From Bernardetia sp. MNP-M8 (lineage in GTDB: Bacteria > Bacteroidota > Bacteroidia > Cytophagales > Bernardetiaceae): DNA of 64,000 nucleotides. The notes beneath the pieces are model-generated. The model worked only from the letters and a program-made list of their open reading frames with translations, had not been told where the DNA came from and searched no databases. The position numbers and the translations under genes were made by a program. Numbering within the stretch: position 1 is the first letter of the stretch; each line of letters starts with the position of its first letter. Positions 1 to 8,869 of this stretch are shown here, in pieces. The stretch spans positions 124,001-188,000 of the forward strand of contig NZ_CP147012.1 in NCBI RefSeq assembly GCF_037126285.1, written 5' to 3'.

Positions 1-732
1 TGCTGCTGCAATATGAAGAGTAGGAGGGAAATATCGTTGTTTCTGTTTTAAATTTTGGAAGCCACTTTGGTAATCAAATTTATCTTTACAGAGCCATTTA
101 TCTTCCTTAATCCATTTATTAGATTCTGTTATAAATCCTCTGCTTTCGTCATCTGTTCCAAAGCCAATTTTTGTAGTAGGTAAATAACCTAGTGTTTTTC
201 CAGAAACTTTACCCAAAAAATTCCATACAAAATCTATTTTTACTATTTTTTCTATTCCTTTTGTTCTGATTCTTCTTTTGCTTCCAAAAAACACCATTTT
301 TTTTGTAGCTTCTGCTATTTGTGGAAAACGTAACATAAAAGGAGGAATCATTACTCCACCCCAAGAATGAGCAGCCCAAAAATTAGGAAAATGACCTTTT
401 ATTTCTCTTATTTTATTAGCAAAAGTTGGCAAGTCTTCCAAAATATATTCAGTCTGTCCGAAAGTAGATTTAGAATTTACTTTTGGTTTACTTTCTCCTT
501 TTCCCCTCAAGTCTGCAACAAAAACATCAAAACCATTTTCAGCTAAATAACTTCCAAACCCTTTTCCCTGTACAGAATAAAAGATACGACCATTTTCGAC
601 ACTCCCATGAATAAGTAAAATAGTAGGTAGAGTTTGAAGATCTGAACCTTCTTTATAAATTCTTTTTAAATGTAAAATATCATTATATTCTGTTTTTAAA
701 TCAATAAAAATAGATTCGTAATTTAATGGCAT
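1..732 (-). CDS. Alpha/beta hydrolase, C-terminus cut by window edge
   Basis: The minus-strand frame is open from an ATG at 732 to base 1 with no stop, so 244 residues are visible and the end lies outside the window. The translation begins MPLNYESIFIDLK. Near residue 45 it shows an oxyanion-hole-type HGS motif (LIHGSVENG), then a GKGFGSYLAENGFDVFVADLRGKG stretch (read here as separate short motifs GKGFGSYL and VFVADLRGKG) and a nucleophile elbow AAHSWGGVM, all typical of serine alpha/beta hydrolases or esterases. The substrate cannot be told. The acid and histidine of the triad are probably in the missing part or not recognisable. It is transcribed divergently from the M48 peptidase gene, with about 200 bases between them that could hold both promoters. 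Confidence 0.8.
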   Translation of the reverse strand, partial: MPLNYESIFIDLKTEYNDILHLKRIYKEGSDLQTLPTILLIHGSVENGRIFYSVQGKGFGSYLAENGFDVFVADLRGKGESKPKVNSKSTFGQTEYILEDLPTFANKIREIKGHFPNFWAAHSWGGVMIPPFMLRFPQIAEATKKMVFFGSKRRIRTKGIEKIVKIDFVWNFLGKVSGKTLGYLPTTKIGFGTDDESRGFITESNKWIKEDKWLCKDKFDYQSGFQNLKQKQRYFPPTLHIAAA

Positions 733-930
733 TATTTTTTGATTTATCTTTTAGCTTTAGTATTCAATAATCTTTCTCAAAACTTTATACAAAAAAACGT
801 GTTTTGAAAACAACAAACAAGTTTTATAAAACTTTCTATCTTTAAGAGTCTATTTGAAAACAAAATTTAACATTTTCATTCGACTTCTTATTGCCCTATT
901 TTCAACTCACTTTTTAAACTTTATTTTTTT

Positions 931-1749
931 ATGAAAAAATTTTCTTATTTATCATTTATTGTTTTATTCTACTTTGTAACAGCATGTGCAACAGCACCAC
1001 TTACGGGACGAAAACAACTTATTTTACTTCCTGCATCTGAAATAAATTCGATGAGTTTTCAGGCTTATAACGAAATGCTTAGTGAACAAAAAGTAGTAAA
1101 AGGAACAACAGATGCACAAACTATAACTAATGTAGGGCAGCGAATTCAATATGCTGTCGAAACGTATCTTAAATCGGTAAACAAAACTGATTTAATTAAA
1201 GGTTTTCAGTGGGAATATAATTTAGTACAAGAACCTTCTGCAAATGCGTCCTGTATGCCTGGGGGAAAAGTGATTTTTCATACTGGAATTATGCCTATTT
1301 GCCAAACTCCAACAGGGGTTGGTGTGGTAATGGGACACGAAGTTGCACATGCTGTAGCTAGTCATGGTAATGAACGAATGAGCCAAGGCATGGCTGCACA
1401 AGGAGTTTTATCTTTGGGATCAGCTCTCATGAATCAAAAACCAACACTGGGAAAACAATTAATTTTACAAGCTGCTGGATTAGGAACACAGGTAGGACTT
1501 TTGAAGTTTTCAAGAGATCAAGAATCAGAAGCTGACCATTTAGGAATTATTTTTATGGCAATGGCAGGTTATAACCCAGCCGAATCAATTGCTTTTTGGC
1601 AACGCATGGCTGCACAAGCAGGAGGACAAGCACCACCAGAATTTTTATCTACTCACCCAAATTCTTCTACACGTATCAATAATCTCAAAAAATGGCTTCC
1701 AGAAGCAATGAAGTATTATAATGCTTCTCCATATAAAGGAAAACCGTAA
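931..1749 (+). CDS. M48-family zinc metallopeptidase, lipoprotein
   Basis: The 272-residue protein has a hydrophobic N-terminus ending in a lipobox (VTAC, Cys19), so it is predicted to be a lipid-anchored periplasmic or outer-membrane protein. The zinc site is clear: HEVAH at residues 136-140, with the third ligand expected at Glu198 in ESEAD. A GVVMGHEVAHAVASHGNERM helix around the motif and the short length match the BepA/LoiP/OMA1-like branch of M48 peptidases, which degrade or fold misassembled envelope proteins. It stands alone, with a strong terminator directly after the stop. Chaperone versus protease function cannot be separated from sequence. Confidence 0.92.
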   Translation: MKKFSYLSFIVLFYFVTACATAPLTGRKQLILLPASEINSMSFQAYNEMLSEQKVVKGTTDAQTITNVGQRIQYAVETYLKSVNKTDLIKGFQWEYNLVQEPSANASCMPGGKVIFHTGIMPICQTPTGVGVVMGHEVAHAVASHGNERMSQGMAAQGVLSLGSALMNQKPTLGKQLILQAAGLGTQVGLLKFSRDQESEADHLGIIFMAMAGYNPAESIAFWQRMAAQAGGQAPPEFLSTHPNSSTRINNLKKWLPEAMKYYNASPYKGKP

Positions 1750-1776
1750 TTATTTTGCAATAAATACTTTGCAATC

Positions 1777-1816
1777 AAAAAAACCTAGAACATATTATTT
1801 TGCTCTAGGTTTTTTG
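1777..1816. terminator. Bidirectional intrinsic terminator
   Basis: A hairpin with stem AAAAAACCTAGA / CTCTAGGTTTTTT closes an AT-rich loop between two convergent genes (M48 peptidase and ABC permease). The A-run on one side and T-run on the other let it work in both directions. Confidence 0.85.
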
Positions 1817-1840
1817 TTATGCAGTTAGAAGAAATACAGT

Positions 1841-3082
1841 TTAGCTTCTAGTATTTGGGTCATAGGCATCTCTCAGACCATTTCCTAAAAGATTAAAAGC
1901 AAGAACTAAAATACTAATACAAAGACTTGGAAAGACAATCAAATGCCAACTATTACTTGTTCCAATAACGGAATATCCTTCCGAAACCATCATTCCCCAA
2001 GAAGGTGTAGGAGGCTGAACACCCAAGCCTAAAAAGCTCAACCCTGCTTCTATCAAAATAGCTGCTGCAAAATTTGAAGTCGTAACCACTACAATTTCTC
2101 CCAACATATTAGGCAAAATATGTCTAAAAATAATTCTCCAATGACTCATTCCAAAAGCATGGGTAGCTTCAATAAATGGTTTCCTTTTAATTGTTTTTAT
2201 TTTTCCTCTTACAATACGAGCAATTTCTACCCACATCGTCAGACCAACAGCGACAAAAGCAACCCAAATTCCTTTACTTTGAAGTACAATGGTAATTGCA
2301 ATTACAAGCATAATACTAGGAATAGACCACACTACTGTCATAAACCAATGAATAATACTATCTATCCAACCACCAAAATAACCAGAAATTGCGCCCAAAC
2401 TCACTCCCAGAACGAGTGAAATCAAAACAGCAATTGCACCAATAGTAAGAGAAATTCGTGTTCCATACATCAAACGACTCAAAATATCTCTACCCGAACG
2501 GTCAGTTCCGAGCCAATACGTACGAGTTTCTATATTTTCTTTTTGGAATTCTTCTGCCAGCTCAAATAAAGTAGTTGTTCGTATTCTTTTCTGAATATCA
2601 ACATAGCGCACTGTGTCACCTTTTATTTGATAGTTATAGTTAAGAGAATCATCTGAAAGCAGTCCTGAAACACCTGCAAAAACGGGTTTAGTAGCATAAA
2701 TGAGCGAATAGGAAAGTTCTTTTTTCTCTCTTCCATAAATTTTAAAAAATACTGTATCTCCCACAATCCTAAAGGTATCTATTGGTGTAATTGTGTAGTC
2801 AGTTTCATCGCCATTATAAATACTTTCAAAAAAACCTGTATGTTCAGTAGAAATTCGTTTTCTAAACTTCAACATTTTTGTTTCAAAAATAGGTAATTCT
2901 TTACCTATCTGCACAGCTCCATCATTTGCATTTGGGGTTTTGTCAGGCATAATTGTATGACCTGCAAGGGCTACAAAAACAGCAAATAAAATGACAAAAA
3001 GCCCAAACATGGCTGGTTTGTGTTTTAATAAGCGTTTGCGTATTTGTGAAGAAGGCGATATATGCTCAAATTCTGCTGCCAT
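1841..3082 (-). CDS. ABC transporter permease, DppC/OppC type
   Basis: This is the inner-membrane subunit of a peptide/nickel-type ABC importer. Residues 25-43 form the first membrane segment. The C-terminal half (from about residue 190) opens with the family motif LGTDRSGRDILSR and carries the remaining membrane segments and the EAA loop (EATHAFGMSHWRIIFRHILP, about residues 305-325) that contacts the ATPase. Between the first helix and the core lies an unusually long extracytoplasmic insertion of roughly 145 residues (44-190). The other permease, ATPase and binding protein are not next to it, so the substrate is unknown. The family call is firm; dipeptide or oligopeptide import is inference. 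Confidence 0.93.
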   Translation of the reverse strand: MAAEFEHISPSSQIRKRLLKHKPAMFGLFVILFAVFVALAGHTIMPDKTPNANDGAVQIGKELPIFETKMLKFRKRISTEHTGFFESIYNGDETDYTITPIDTFRIVGDTVFFKIYGREKKELSYSLIYATKPVFAGVSGLLSDDSLNYNYQIKGDTVRYVDIQKRIRTTTLFELAEEFQKENIETRTYWLGTDRSGRDILSRLMYGTRISLTIGAIAVLISLVLGVSLGAISGYFGGWIDSIIHWFMTVVWSIPSIMLVIAITIVLQSKGIWVAFVAVGLTMWVEIARIVRGKIKTIKRKPFIEATHAFGMSHWRIIFRHILPNMLGEIVVVTTSNFAAAILIEAGLSFLGLGVQPPTPSWGMMVSEGYSVIGTSNSWHLIVFPSLCISILVLAFNLLGNGLRDAYDPNTRS

Positions 3083-3268
3083 TTAGAGAAATAAACGAAT
3101 GCAATATTAATTGAGAATGGAAATAAAAAAATATTGGTGTTTTTTCTTTTCCATTGCTAGAAATTACTTTAAACGACTAATTTACTAAGAAAGTAACATA
3201 AAAACTATTCTTATTTAAAATAAACGATTGATAAAGTCAGATTACTTAGCATTAGTTACATTTGTTTA

Positions 3269-4471
3269 CTATTTTGTTCTTCTACCTTTCCAATTATAGC
3301 CTTTTTTCTGTGCAGCAATTCCAAAAAATATAGCATAAAAACTATAAAACATCCACCAAAAAGGCAGTGTAAAAATTGCTTTTAGTTGTCTCAAAAAATG
3401 CAATACAGAAAACAAAAACAGAAATTCTGTACTCATTTTAATAAAAAAAGTAAGATAAAGATACTTTCTTAGTTCTGAGTTTGTTAGATAAAAATCAGTT
3501 GTAAATATATCAAAAGCCATAAAAACAAACATTAATAAAGTAAAAACTTGAACCAAAAACACAAACATGCTAATTGCTGCATGACTTATTTTTTTATGTT
3601 GATTCCATTTACTTGCCCAACGTTTGCGTTGATTATAAAAATGATTCCAAGTTTGAGTTGCTTCTGTTTCAACGATTGCTTTATCTGATTTTAAGAAAAA
3701 AATATTCTTAGGATAAACTTTGTGAAATTTATGTAATAAAAACTCATCATCTCCAGACGAGATTTGATAACCATCTTTTATAGTATTGCTTTTCTCTTGA
3801 TTTTCATATCCTCCCAGTTCTTCAAAAAGCTCCTTGGAGTATGCCATATTTGCCCCATTGCATGTAAAAGGAAAACCCAAATTGAGAGCAGCACCTCCTG
3901 AGCCAATTAATGTAGCAAATTCAGAAGCCTGTAAAGCTGCAAAAAAATCTCTTTTATAATTTAAACGAACAGCTCCAGCAATAAAAAAGGCTTTTTCATC
4001 TCTTTTTTCTTTATAATCAATGAAATTTGAAAAAGTGGAAAGCCAACTTTTTTGAACTCTACAATCTCCGTCTGTTGTGATGATATATTCAAACTTTGCT
4101 TTTGATACTCCTAAAGTAATTGCTCGTTTTTTGTGTGCAGAATCAGCCATAGGAACTGAAATAAGTTGCAAAGAATATGGCATTTTTTGAACTAAATTGG
4201 TTACAATTTCTGCCGTATTATCATCAGAATTATCATCTAAAACTAAAACTTCAAAATTATTGGTGTCTAAATCTTGTGAAGCCAAATCATTTAATAAAAC
4301 TGCAATATTTTGACTTTCATTTCGGACAGGAATTAAAACTGAAAAACGAGTTTTGTTTTTTTCTATATAATTTTTGCCCTTGTTGATTTCTTTCTCGCCG
4401 TTGTTGGTGTCCCCACCAACGACATTATCAAACACAATTTCTTTGTGCCAACCGTAAAGGACGAAAAGCAA
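3269..4471 (-). CDS. Family 2 glycosyltransferase, membrane-anchored
   Basis: A GT-A domain starts near residue 42 (FSVLIPVRNES), with the nucleotide-binding acidic motif LVLDDNSDD, a TTDGDCRV DxD-type motif and a late QRKRWASKW motif as in processive or polyisoprenyl-linked GT2 enzymes. Three membrane segments fill residues 290-390. The start is uncertain: 4471 is a TTG, and the frame stays open upstream to a TAA at 4529-4531 without any ATG, encoding a hydrophobic stretch (YLTLLIFWIYSCVLLF) that looks like the missing first membrane helix. The linker at residues 14-25 (NVVGGDTNNG) is encoded by a dispersed palindromic repeat. Acceptor and sugar are unknown. Confidence 0.85.
   Translation of the reverse strand: MLFVLYGWHKEIVFDNVVGGDTNNGEKEINKGKNYIEKNKTRFSVLIPVRNESQNIAVLLNDLASQDLDTNNFEVLVLDDNSDDNTAEIVTNLVQKMPYSLQLISVPMADSAHKKRAITLGVSKAKFEYIITTDGDCRVQKSWLSTFSNFIDYKEKRDEKAFFIAGAVRLNYKRDFFAALQASEFATLIGSGGAALNLGFPFTCNGANMAYSKELFEELGGYENQEKSNTIKDGYQISSGDDEFLLHKFHKVYPKNIFFLKSDKAIVETEATQTWNHFYNQRKRWASKWNQHKKISHAAISMFVFLVQVFTLLMFVFMAFDIFTTDFYLTNSELRKYLYLTFFIKMSTEFLFLFSVLHFLRQLKAIFTLPFWWMFYSFYAIFFGIAAQKKGYNWKGRRTK
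4397..4426 (+). repeat. Dispersed palindromic repeat, family A, intragenic copy
   Basis: The arms GTTGTTGGTG and CACCAACGAC are separated by TCCC and flanked by GCC and ATT. The copy lies inside the glycosyltransferase frame and is translated. Other copies: 8451, 13684, 17495, 22848 and 50983. Confidence 0.75.
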
Positions 4472-4511
4472 AACGCAACTATAAATCCAAAAAATGAGTA
4501 GAGTGAGGTAT

Positions 4512-4567
4512 AAAATACACTTATTTGATTAGTGAGTGATTATGCAAGGAAAATACACTTGTTTGAT
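4512..4567. repeat. 18-bp direct repeat upstream of the glycosyltransferase
   Basis: AAAATACACTTATTTGAT at 4512-4529 recurs as AAAATACACTTGTTTGAT at 4550-4567, with one mismatch. The pair sits exactly where the 5' end of the glycosyltransferase gene should be and may mark a small duplication that disrupted it. Confidence 0.7.
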
Positions 4568-4639
4568 AGTTAAGGATTTGTAGGATTGATAGGATTTAAA
4601 ATACAGATTAAATACGAATAACAATCTGATTTAGGACAA

Positions 4640-5059
4640 CTACTTACAAGATTCATTCTTTAGCTCTATACTCAAAAGTTTAATTTTACATTCTGAAAAA
4701 TATGATTTTATAGTTCTATTAGAAAAGGCTTCAACCAAACTAGCCATATCTCTCCCTCCTTTTGCTTTTTCAAAATGAAGTAGAATAGAATCTTGTTTTA
4801 GTTGATATTTCCCATAACTACTTAAACCACGAAAACCTGTACAATCATAAATAGATGATATATTCAAATTAAAACTAGAATCATTCTTTAGATTTAATTT
4901 AAAAGTATCTGGTATTCCTTCCCATAAATATACTGTACCTATTTCTTCTATTGTTTTTTTAACTGGAGTTAAAACTTGAATTTGAACATTACTTATCTTC
5001 GGTGGAGAAACACAAGAAAAAATAAAACTAAAGAAAATTAGACCAATTAGTATTCTCAT
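4640..5059 (-). CDS. Small predicted lipoprotein, unknown function
   Basis: The 139-residue protein starts MRILIGLIFFSFIFSC, a short signal peptide with a lipobox-like Cys16. No family is recognised. The rest is a compact beta-rich sequence with a few cysteines (Cys68 in YDCTGF; Cys near the C-terminus). It begins 12 bases after the stop of the MBOAT acyltransferase gene and probably shares its transcript. An accessory role in envelope acylation is only a guess from that position. Confidence 0.6.
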   Translation of the reverse strand: MRILIGLIFFSFIFSCVSPPKISNVQIQVLTPVKKTIEEIGTVYLWEGIPDTFKLNLKNDSSFNLNISSIYDCTGFRGLSSYGKYQLKQDSILLHFEKAKGGRDMASLVEAFSNRTIKSYFSECKIKLLSIELKNESCK

Positions 5060-5071
5060 TTTTTGAAATTC

Positions 5072-6616
5072 TTAAAACTGAAAATAAATAAACGGCTGAA
5101 TCCCTGCTGTCTTGAATTGAAATAAAACTAACAGAATAGCTACAATAATAATTGCTTTCACAACATCTGGAAGGTCTGCAAAGGCAATTCGTGTTGCTGC
5201 TTTTATATCTTCTGGCAACCAGTGGATTACAAAACCTAAAAGCAAGACGGCATAAATAGTTTTATACGCTGCAATCCTTTCAAAAATACCTGTAAATTCG
5301 AACTTATAAAAAATCTGTTCTAACATTAAATTGACTGTCGCAACATCGGCAGCACGAAAATACATCCAACAAAAACAGACAAAATGAAATGTAATGATGA
5401 GCATTATCAAGTTATAAATCTTTGATTTTTGCCAAGATTCTGGAATATCCACAAAAGTAAGCCAAAGTTTATGAACAGCTAAAGCAACTCCATGAAGTGC
5501 ACCCCAAATGACAAAACGCCAAGCGTTTCCGTGCCAAAGTCCACCTAAAAGCATAGTCAGAAATAGGTTCACATACGTTCTTGCTTTGCCTTTTCTATTT
5601 CCACCTAAAGGAATATACAAATAATCACGCAGCCAAGAAGAAAGCGAAATATGCCACCTGCGCCAAAAATCAGTAATACTCACAGATTTGTAAGGAGAAT
5701 TGAAATTAATAGGCAAACGAAAACCTAAAAGCAAAGCTACACCAATTGCAATATCTGTGTAACCCGAAAAATCGCAATAAATCTGAATCGCATAGCCATA
5801 AACAGCCATCAGATTTTCAAAGCCTGTGTATTGAAATGGCTCTGCAAAAACTCTATCGACATAATTAGCAGAAATATAATCTGAAATCAACATTTTTTTA
5901 ACCAAACCATTGATAATCAGAAAAATAGCTTCATTATATTCTGTACTTGAAAGTTTGTATTTTTTATAAATCTGTGGTACAAACTCAGATGCTCTCACAA
6001 TAGGTCCTGCGACAAGTTGAGGAAAAAAGCTCACATAAAACCCAAAATCTACTATATTTTTGACAGGTTCTAGCTGCCTTCTATAAATATCTATAGAATA
6101 ACTTATTGTCTGAAAGGTATAAAATGAAATACCAACAGGAAGGAAAATAGAAGTGGTATCAAAATAAGGCTTTCCTACAATAAGGTTGAGGAAATAAGAA
6201 AAATAGTCTGTTTTGGCAATATCCCAAGAAGTTCCTGAAATCCATTCAGAAGTGGTATTAAGAGAATCGACAAAGAAAAAAGTATATTTAAAATAAGCTA
6301 AGACTGATAAATTAATGACTACACTAAGTGTAACAAGTAATTTCCGATGTTTTTCGTCTTCACTTTTAAAAATAGATTCCCCAATAAAATAATCTACAAT
6401 AGTAGAAAAAATCAGAAGTAGAAAAAACCAACCACTTGATAGATAATAAAAATAAAGACTAAAAATAGCTAGAAAAGAAGTTCTGGCAATCTGTTTATCT
6501 TTTGCAAACTGATAAACGAAAAGTACGAGCGCAAAGAAAAACCAAAATAATACTTTCGTAAAAATCAGTGGGTCATTTTCTTTGTACAATAAAATACTTT
6601 TCCAAATACTTTCCAT
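5072..6616 (-). CDS. MBOAT family O-acyltransferase (AlgI/DltB-like)
   Basis: The 514-residue polytopic membrane protein shows the MBOAT core: PVGISFYTFQTISYSIDIYR near residue 160, the RRWHISLSSWLRDYLYIPLGG motif near 319 (read as RRWHISL then DYLYIPLGG), and the catalytic-histidine motif LLGGLWHGNAW with His362. These enzymes move acyl groups across the membrane on to polysaccharides or other surface glycans, as AlgI does for alginate and DltB for teichoic acid. A partner AlgJ/AlgX-type SGNH protein is not next to it; the only likely operon partner is the small lipoprotein downstream. The acceptor glycan cannot be inferred. The nearby glycosyltransferase is compatible with a surface polysaccharide role. 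Confidence 0.93.
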   Translation of the reverse strand: MESIWKSILLYKENDPLIFTKVLFWFFFALVLFVYQFAKDKQIARTSFLAIFSLYFYYLSSGWFFLLLIFSTIVDYFIGESIFKSEDEKHRKLLVTLSVVINLSVLAYFKYTFFFVDSLNTTSEWISGTSWDIAKTDYFSYFLNLIVGKPYFDTTSIFLPVGISFYTFQTISYSIDIYRRQLEPVKNIVDFGFYVSFFPQLVAGPIVRASEFVPQIYKKYKLSSTEYNEAIFLIINGLVKKMLISDYISANYVDRVFAEPFQYTGFENLMAVYGYAIQIYCDFSGYTDIAIGVALLLGFRLPINFNSPYKSVSITDFWRRWHISLSSWLRDYLYIPLGGNRKGKARTYVNLFLTMLLGGLWHGNAWRFVIWGALHGVALAVHKLWLTFVDIPESWQKSKIYNLIMLIITFHFVCFCWMYFRAADVATVNLMLEQIFYKFEFTGIFERIAAYKTIYAVLLLGFVIHWLPEDIKAATRIAFADLPDVVKAIIIVAILLVLFQFKTAGIQPFIYFQF

Positions 6617-6865
6617 AGAGGCTAAAGAAATCAGTTTGTACGTTTGGTTGGATAATGGTTATTAGCAAAACAGTTTCAAAACTACTAAAAAAAAGGATTC
6701 TATTTTAGAAAAAATGGAAAAAATTAAAATTAAAATGAAAAGCACTACAAATTTGATTGTGCTTTATGTAGAAAAACCAAATTTGATTTATTTTTTTCGT
6801 ATATTTTCTAACTTTAACCTAACACTATCATTTTATCTAACTTTACCCCCAAATAAAATTAAAAT

Positions 6866-7294
6866 ATGCATCTACTTTATCAAAGTGTCGATGAATGTGC
6901 TAGTTCTTATATTGATACAGAAACAAATTACTATCTTATTCGATTACAAAAAAAAGTAACCGAAGAAGATTACAAAGCTGCCTATTCTGCTATATTAGAA
7001 AGTAGTGAAACAAAACCGTATAGAAAAATTATTCTCTCTGTAGTAGACGATAAAAACTTTCCACTTTCTGTTCCTTTTTCAGCTCGCAGTTGGTTTGCTT
7101 CTTATTTTGCGCCTAAATTTTATGCGATGGCAGAGAAAGATGTAACTGTAGGAATAGTAAAGCCTAAAACTAAGTTTCAAGAAAACATGATGAATGTTAT
7201 TTTAGGTGTAGTTGATAAAGCCAACATAAAAATAAATGCCGAATATTTTGAAAGTGAAGAAGAAGCTAGAGAATGGATAAAAAATGCTGCCTAA
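6866..7294 (+). CDS. STAS/SEC14-like (SpoIIAA-like) domain protein
   Basis: The 142-residue soluble protein has alternating strands and helices: an early TNYYLIRLQKKVTEEDY strand-turn, a central YRKIILSVVDD strand, then a helix SARSWFASYFAPKFY, a strand VTVGIVKP and a final EEEAREWI helix. This layout fits the SpoIIAA-like/STAS-SEC14 family common in Bacteroidota, often annotated without known role. It appears monocistronic and is followed by a terminator. The start ATG at 6866 follows an AT-rich leader; an overlapping frame at 6714-6959 is not credible. Function unknown. Confidence 0.6.
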   Translation: MHLLYQSVDECASSYIDTETNYYLIRLQKKVTEEDYKAAYSAILESSETKPYRKIILSVVDDKNFPLSVPFSARSWFASYFAPKFYAMAEKDVTVGIVKPKTKFQENMMNVILGVVDKANIKINAEYFESEEEAREWIKNAA

Positions 7295-7302
7295 CTTTAT
7301 TT

Positions 7303-7348
7303 AAAAAACAGATTCAAATAACCACACGGTATTTTAAATCTGTTTTTT
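7303..7348 (+). terminator. Intrinsic terminator
   Basis: The arms AAAAAACAGATT and AATCTGTTTTTT flank a 22-base loop just after the STAS-like gene. Confidence 0.85.
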
Positions 7349-7495
7349 ATTTCTAGGATAAGGAAAAAAAATTTTATTTTTTTAGATTTTGCCACAAAGA
7401 TTGTTTAGTCTTCGTAGTTATTTAAATTTACTAAGTAATTATTTATTCTTTTAAGAAAAAATAAATTACACTACAATATTTAAATAAAAAACAAT

Positions 7496-8320
7496 ATGAA
7501 TTTTATATACTTAAAAAACAATTGTATTTATTTCATTTCAACTTTAACAATATTCTTTTTTTATTTTACAAATAGCTATGCTCAAGTAGATGTAATAGAA
7601 GATGAGTATGAGTACGATACAATTATTATAAAAAGAAAAGTAAAGCAACAATTTATTTATTCTAATTATAAAAAATCTGACCTAGATTTTTATCTTTCTC
7701 CTATTGCTCTTCTAGAACCTTTTGCAACAGTTTATTTTGGAACAGAATATTTTTTAGAAGATAAAATTTCTCTTTATACAGACATAGGATATATCCTAAA
7801 CTTCAGAAAAGAAAGAAATCTAGAAAATAGTGGAATTCCTTTACCTCATTCTAATTATCCTAGTTACGTTATAAAACCTGAAATACGATTTTATACAACA
7901 AACAATCCTCAAAAGGCTTCCTATCACGCCATAAAATTTATGTTTCGAAATATGAATTATAAGGAGAAACAAATAGTATATGATGAATATTTTTTTGATC
8001 CAACAACGCAAAGTTGGACAGTGGCAGGAGCTAGTTATGAATCAGATTATAGAGTCAGAAGGCGTTCTATAGGAATACAATATAGTAAAGGTTGGAAAGG
8101 AAAGTTCGTCAAGACATGGACAAGCAACTTTTATTTTGGGGTAGGTGCAAGACTTATTTCAAATAAACTCATAGATAAACGTCCAACTCCCTTTACTGAT
8201 GATTGGATAGAATTGGGATTAGAATTTTTAGATTTAGAAAGACAGTACAAACTTTTTTCTATGGATATTTCGGTTGGTGTAAGAATCGGAACTAAACTCA
8301 AAGCAAGAGCAGCTAACTAA
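7496..8320 (+). CDS. Secreted beta-barrel-like outer-membrane protein, unknown
   Basis: The 274-residue protein has an N-terminal signal peptide ending at SYAQ (about residue 30). The mature part is aromatic-rich and strand-forming: LEPFATVYFGTEYFLEDK, ISLYTDIGYIL and repeated Y/F alternation resemble small outer-membrane barrels such as DUF3575-type proteins. The C-terminus lacks a T9SS tail. It is followed by a terminator and stands alone. The family assignment is tentative; the surface location is well supported by the signal peptide and composition. Confidence 0.6.
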   Translation: MNFIYLKNNCIYFISTLTIFFFYFTNSYAQVDVIEDEYEYDTIIIKRKVKQQFIYSNYKKSDLDFYLSPIALLEPFATVYFGTEYFLEDKISLYTDIGYILNFRKERNLENSGIPLPHSNYPSYVIKPEIRFYTTNNPQKASYHAIKFMFRNMNYKEKQIVYDEYFFDPTTQSWTVAGASYESDYRVRRRSIGIQYSKGWKGKFVKTWTSNFYFGVGARLISNKLIDKRPTPFTDDWIELGLEFLDLERQYKLFSMDISVGVRIGTKLKARAAN

Positions 8321-8355
8321 AAGCTATTCTTGTTTAGTAGTCTCAGAATACAATT

Positions 8356-8397
8356 TAAAAAAAGTCTTTTGCAAAAAAACGTAAAAGACTTTTTTTG
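8356..8397 (+). terminator. Intrinsic terminator
   Basis: The arms AAAAAAAGTCTTTT and AAAAGACTTTTTTT flank GCAAAAAAACGT, downstream of the outer-membrane protein gene. Confidence 0.88.
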
Positions 8398-8869
8398 CTA
8401 GACAGAATGTAGATTAATGGTAAATTGGTGTAAAAAATAAAATAGCAGATAACTGGTGTTTCCCCGACGACATAGATTATTGCCAATCCCAAGTTTACTT
8501 AGAATTACTCAGAAGTAATTAGTATGCAGAGCGAATTTTGAGCATTTTTTTATAATAAATTCCTTTAATACAAGAATTATTTGTATTTTTAAAATAAAAG
8601 AGACAAATTGCCTTTCTATTTCAGTGCAGAACAGCAAATTATTCTACCACAATTTTAATAAAAAACAGTTATTTGTTTGCAAAAAATCAAATTTATATAT
8701 TTTATAAAAACTCGTGTGATTTGATTACATTTGCAAAATATAAACATAGAGACTATCCTACATAAATAATAGATTATAAAAAAATTTACACAGAATTGAT
8801 TTAAAGGTTAATTAAGCAAACAGAATAGCAAAAGCTATCTTGTACAAATCATTAAAATAAAAAATATTT
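8398..8869. other. 470-base intergenic region before bactofilin
   Basis: No credible gene is present. The region holds a degraded palindromic repeat (8451-8478) and a TACATTTG promoter-like -7 motif at 8726-8733, with no good -33 TTTG at standard spacing. The bactofilin promoter is probably within its last 150 bases. Confidence 0.5.
8451..8478 (+). repeat. Dispersed palindromic repeat, family A, degraded copy
   Basis: CTGGTGTTTCCCCGACGACA matches the loop and 3' arm of the family (GGTGT..CC.ACGACAT), but the 5' arm is mostly lost. Confidence 0.45.

Noticed and set aside
6714-6959. 81-residue plus-strand frame
   Set aside because: Low-complexity, AT-driven translation overlapping the start of the STAS-like gene; no support.
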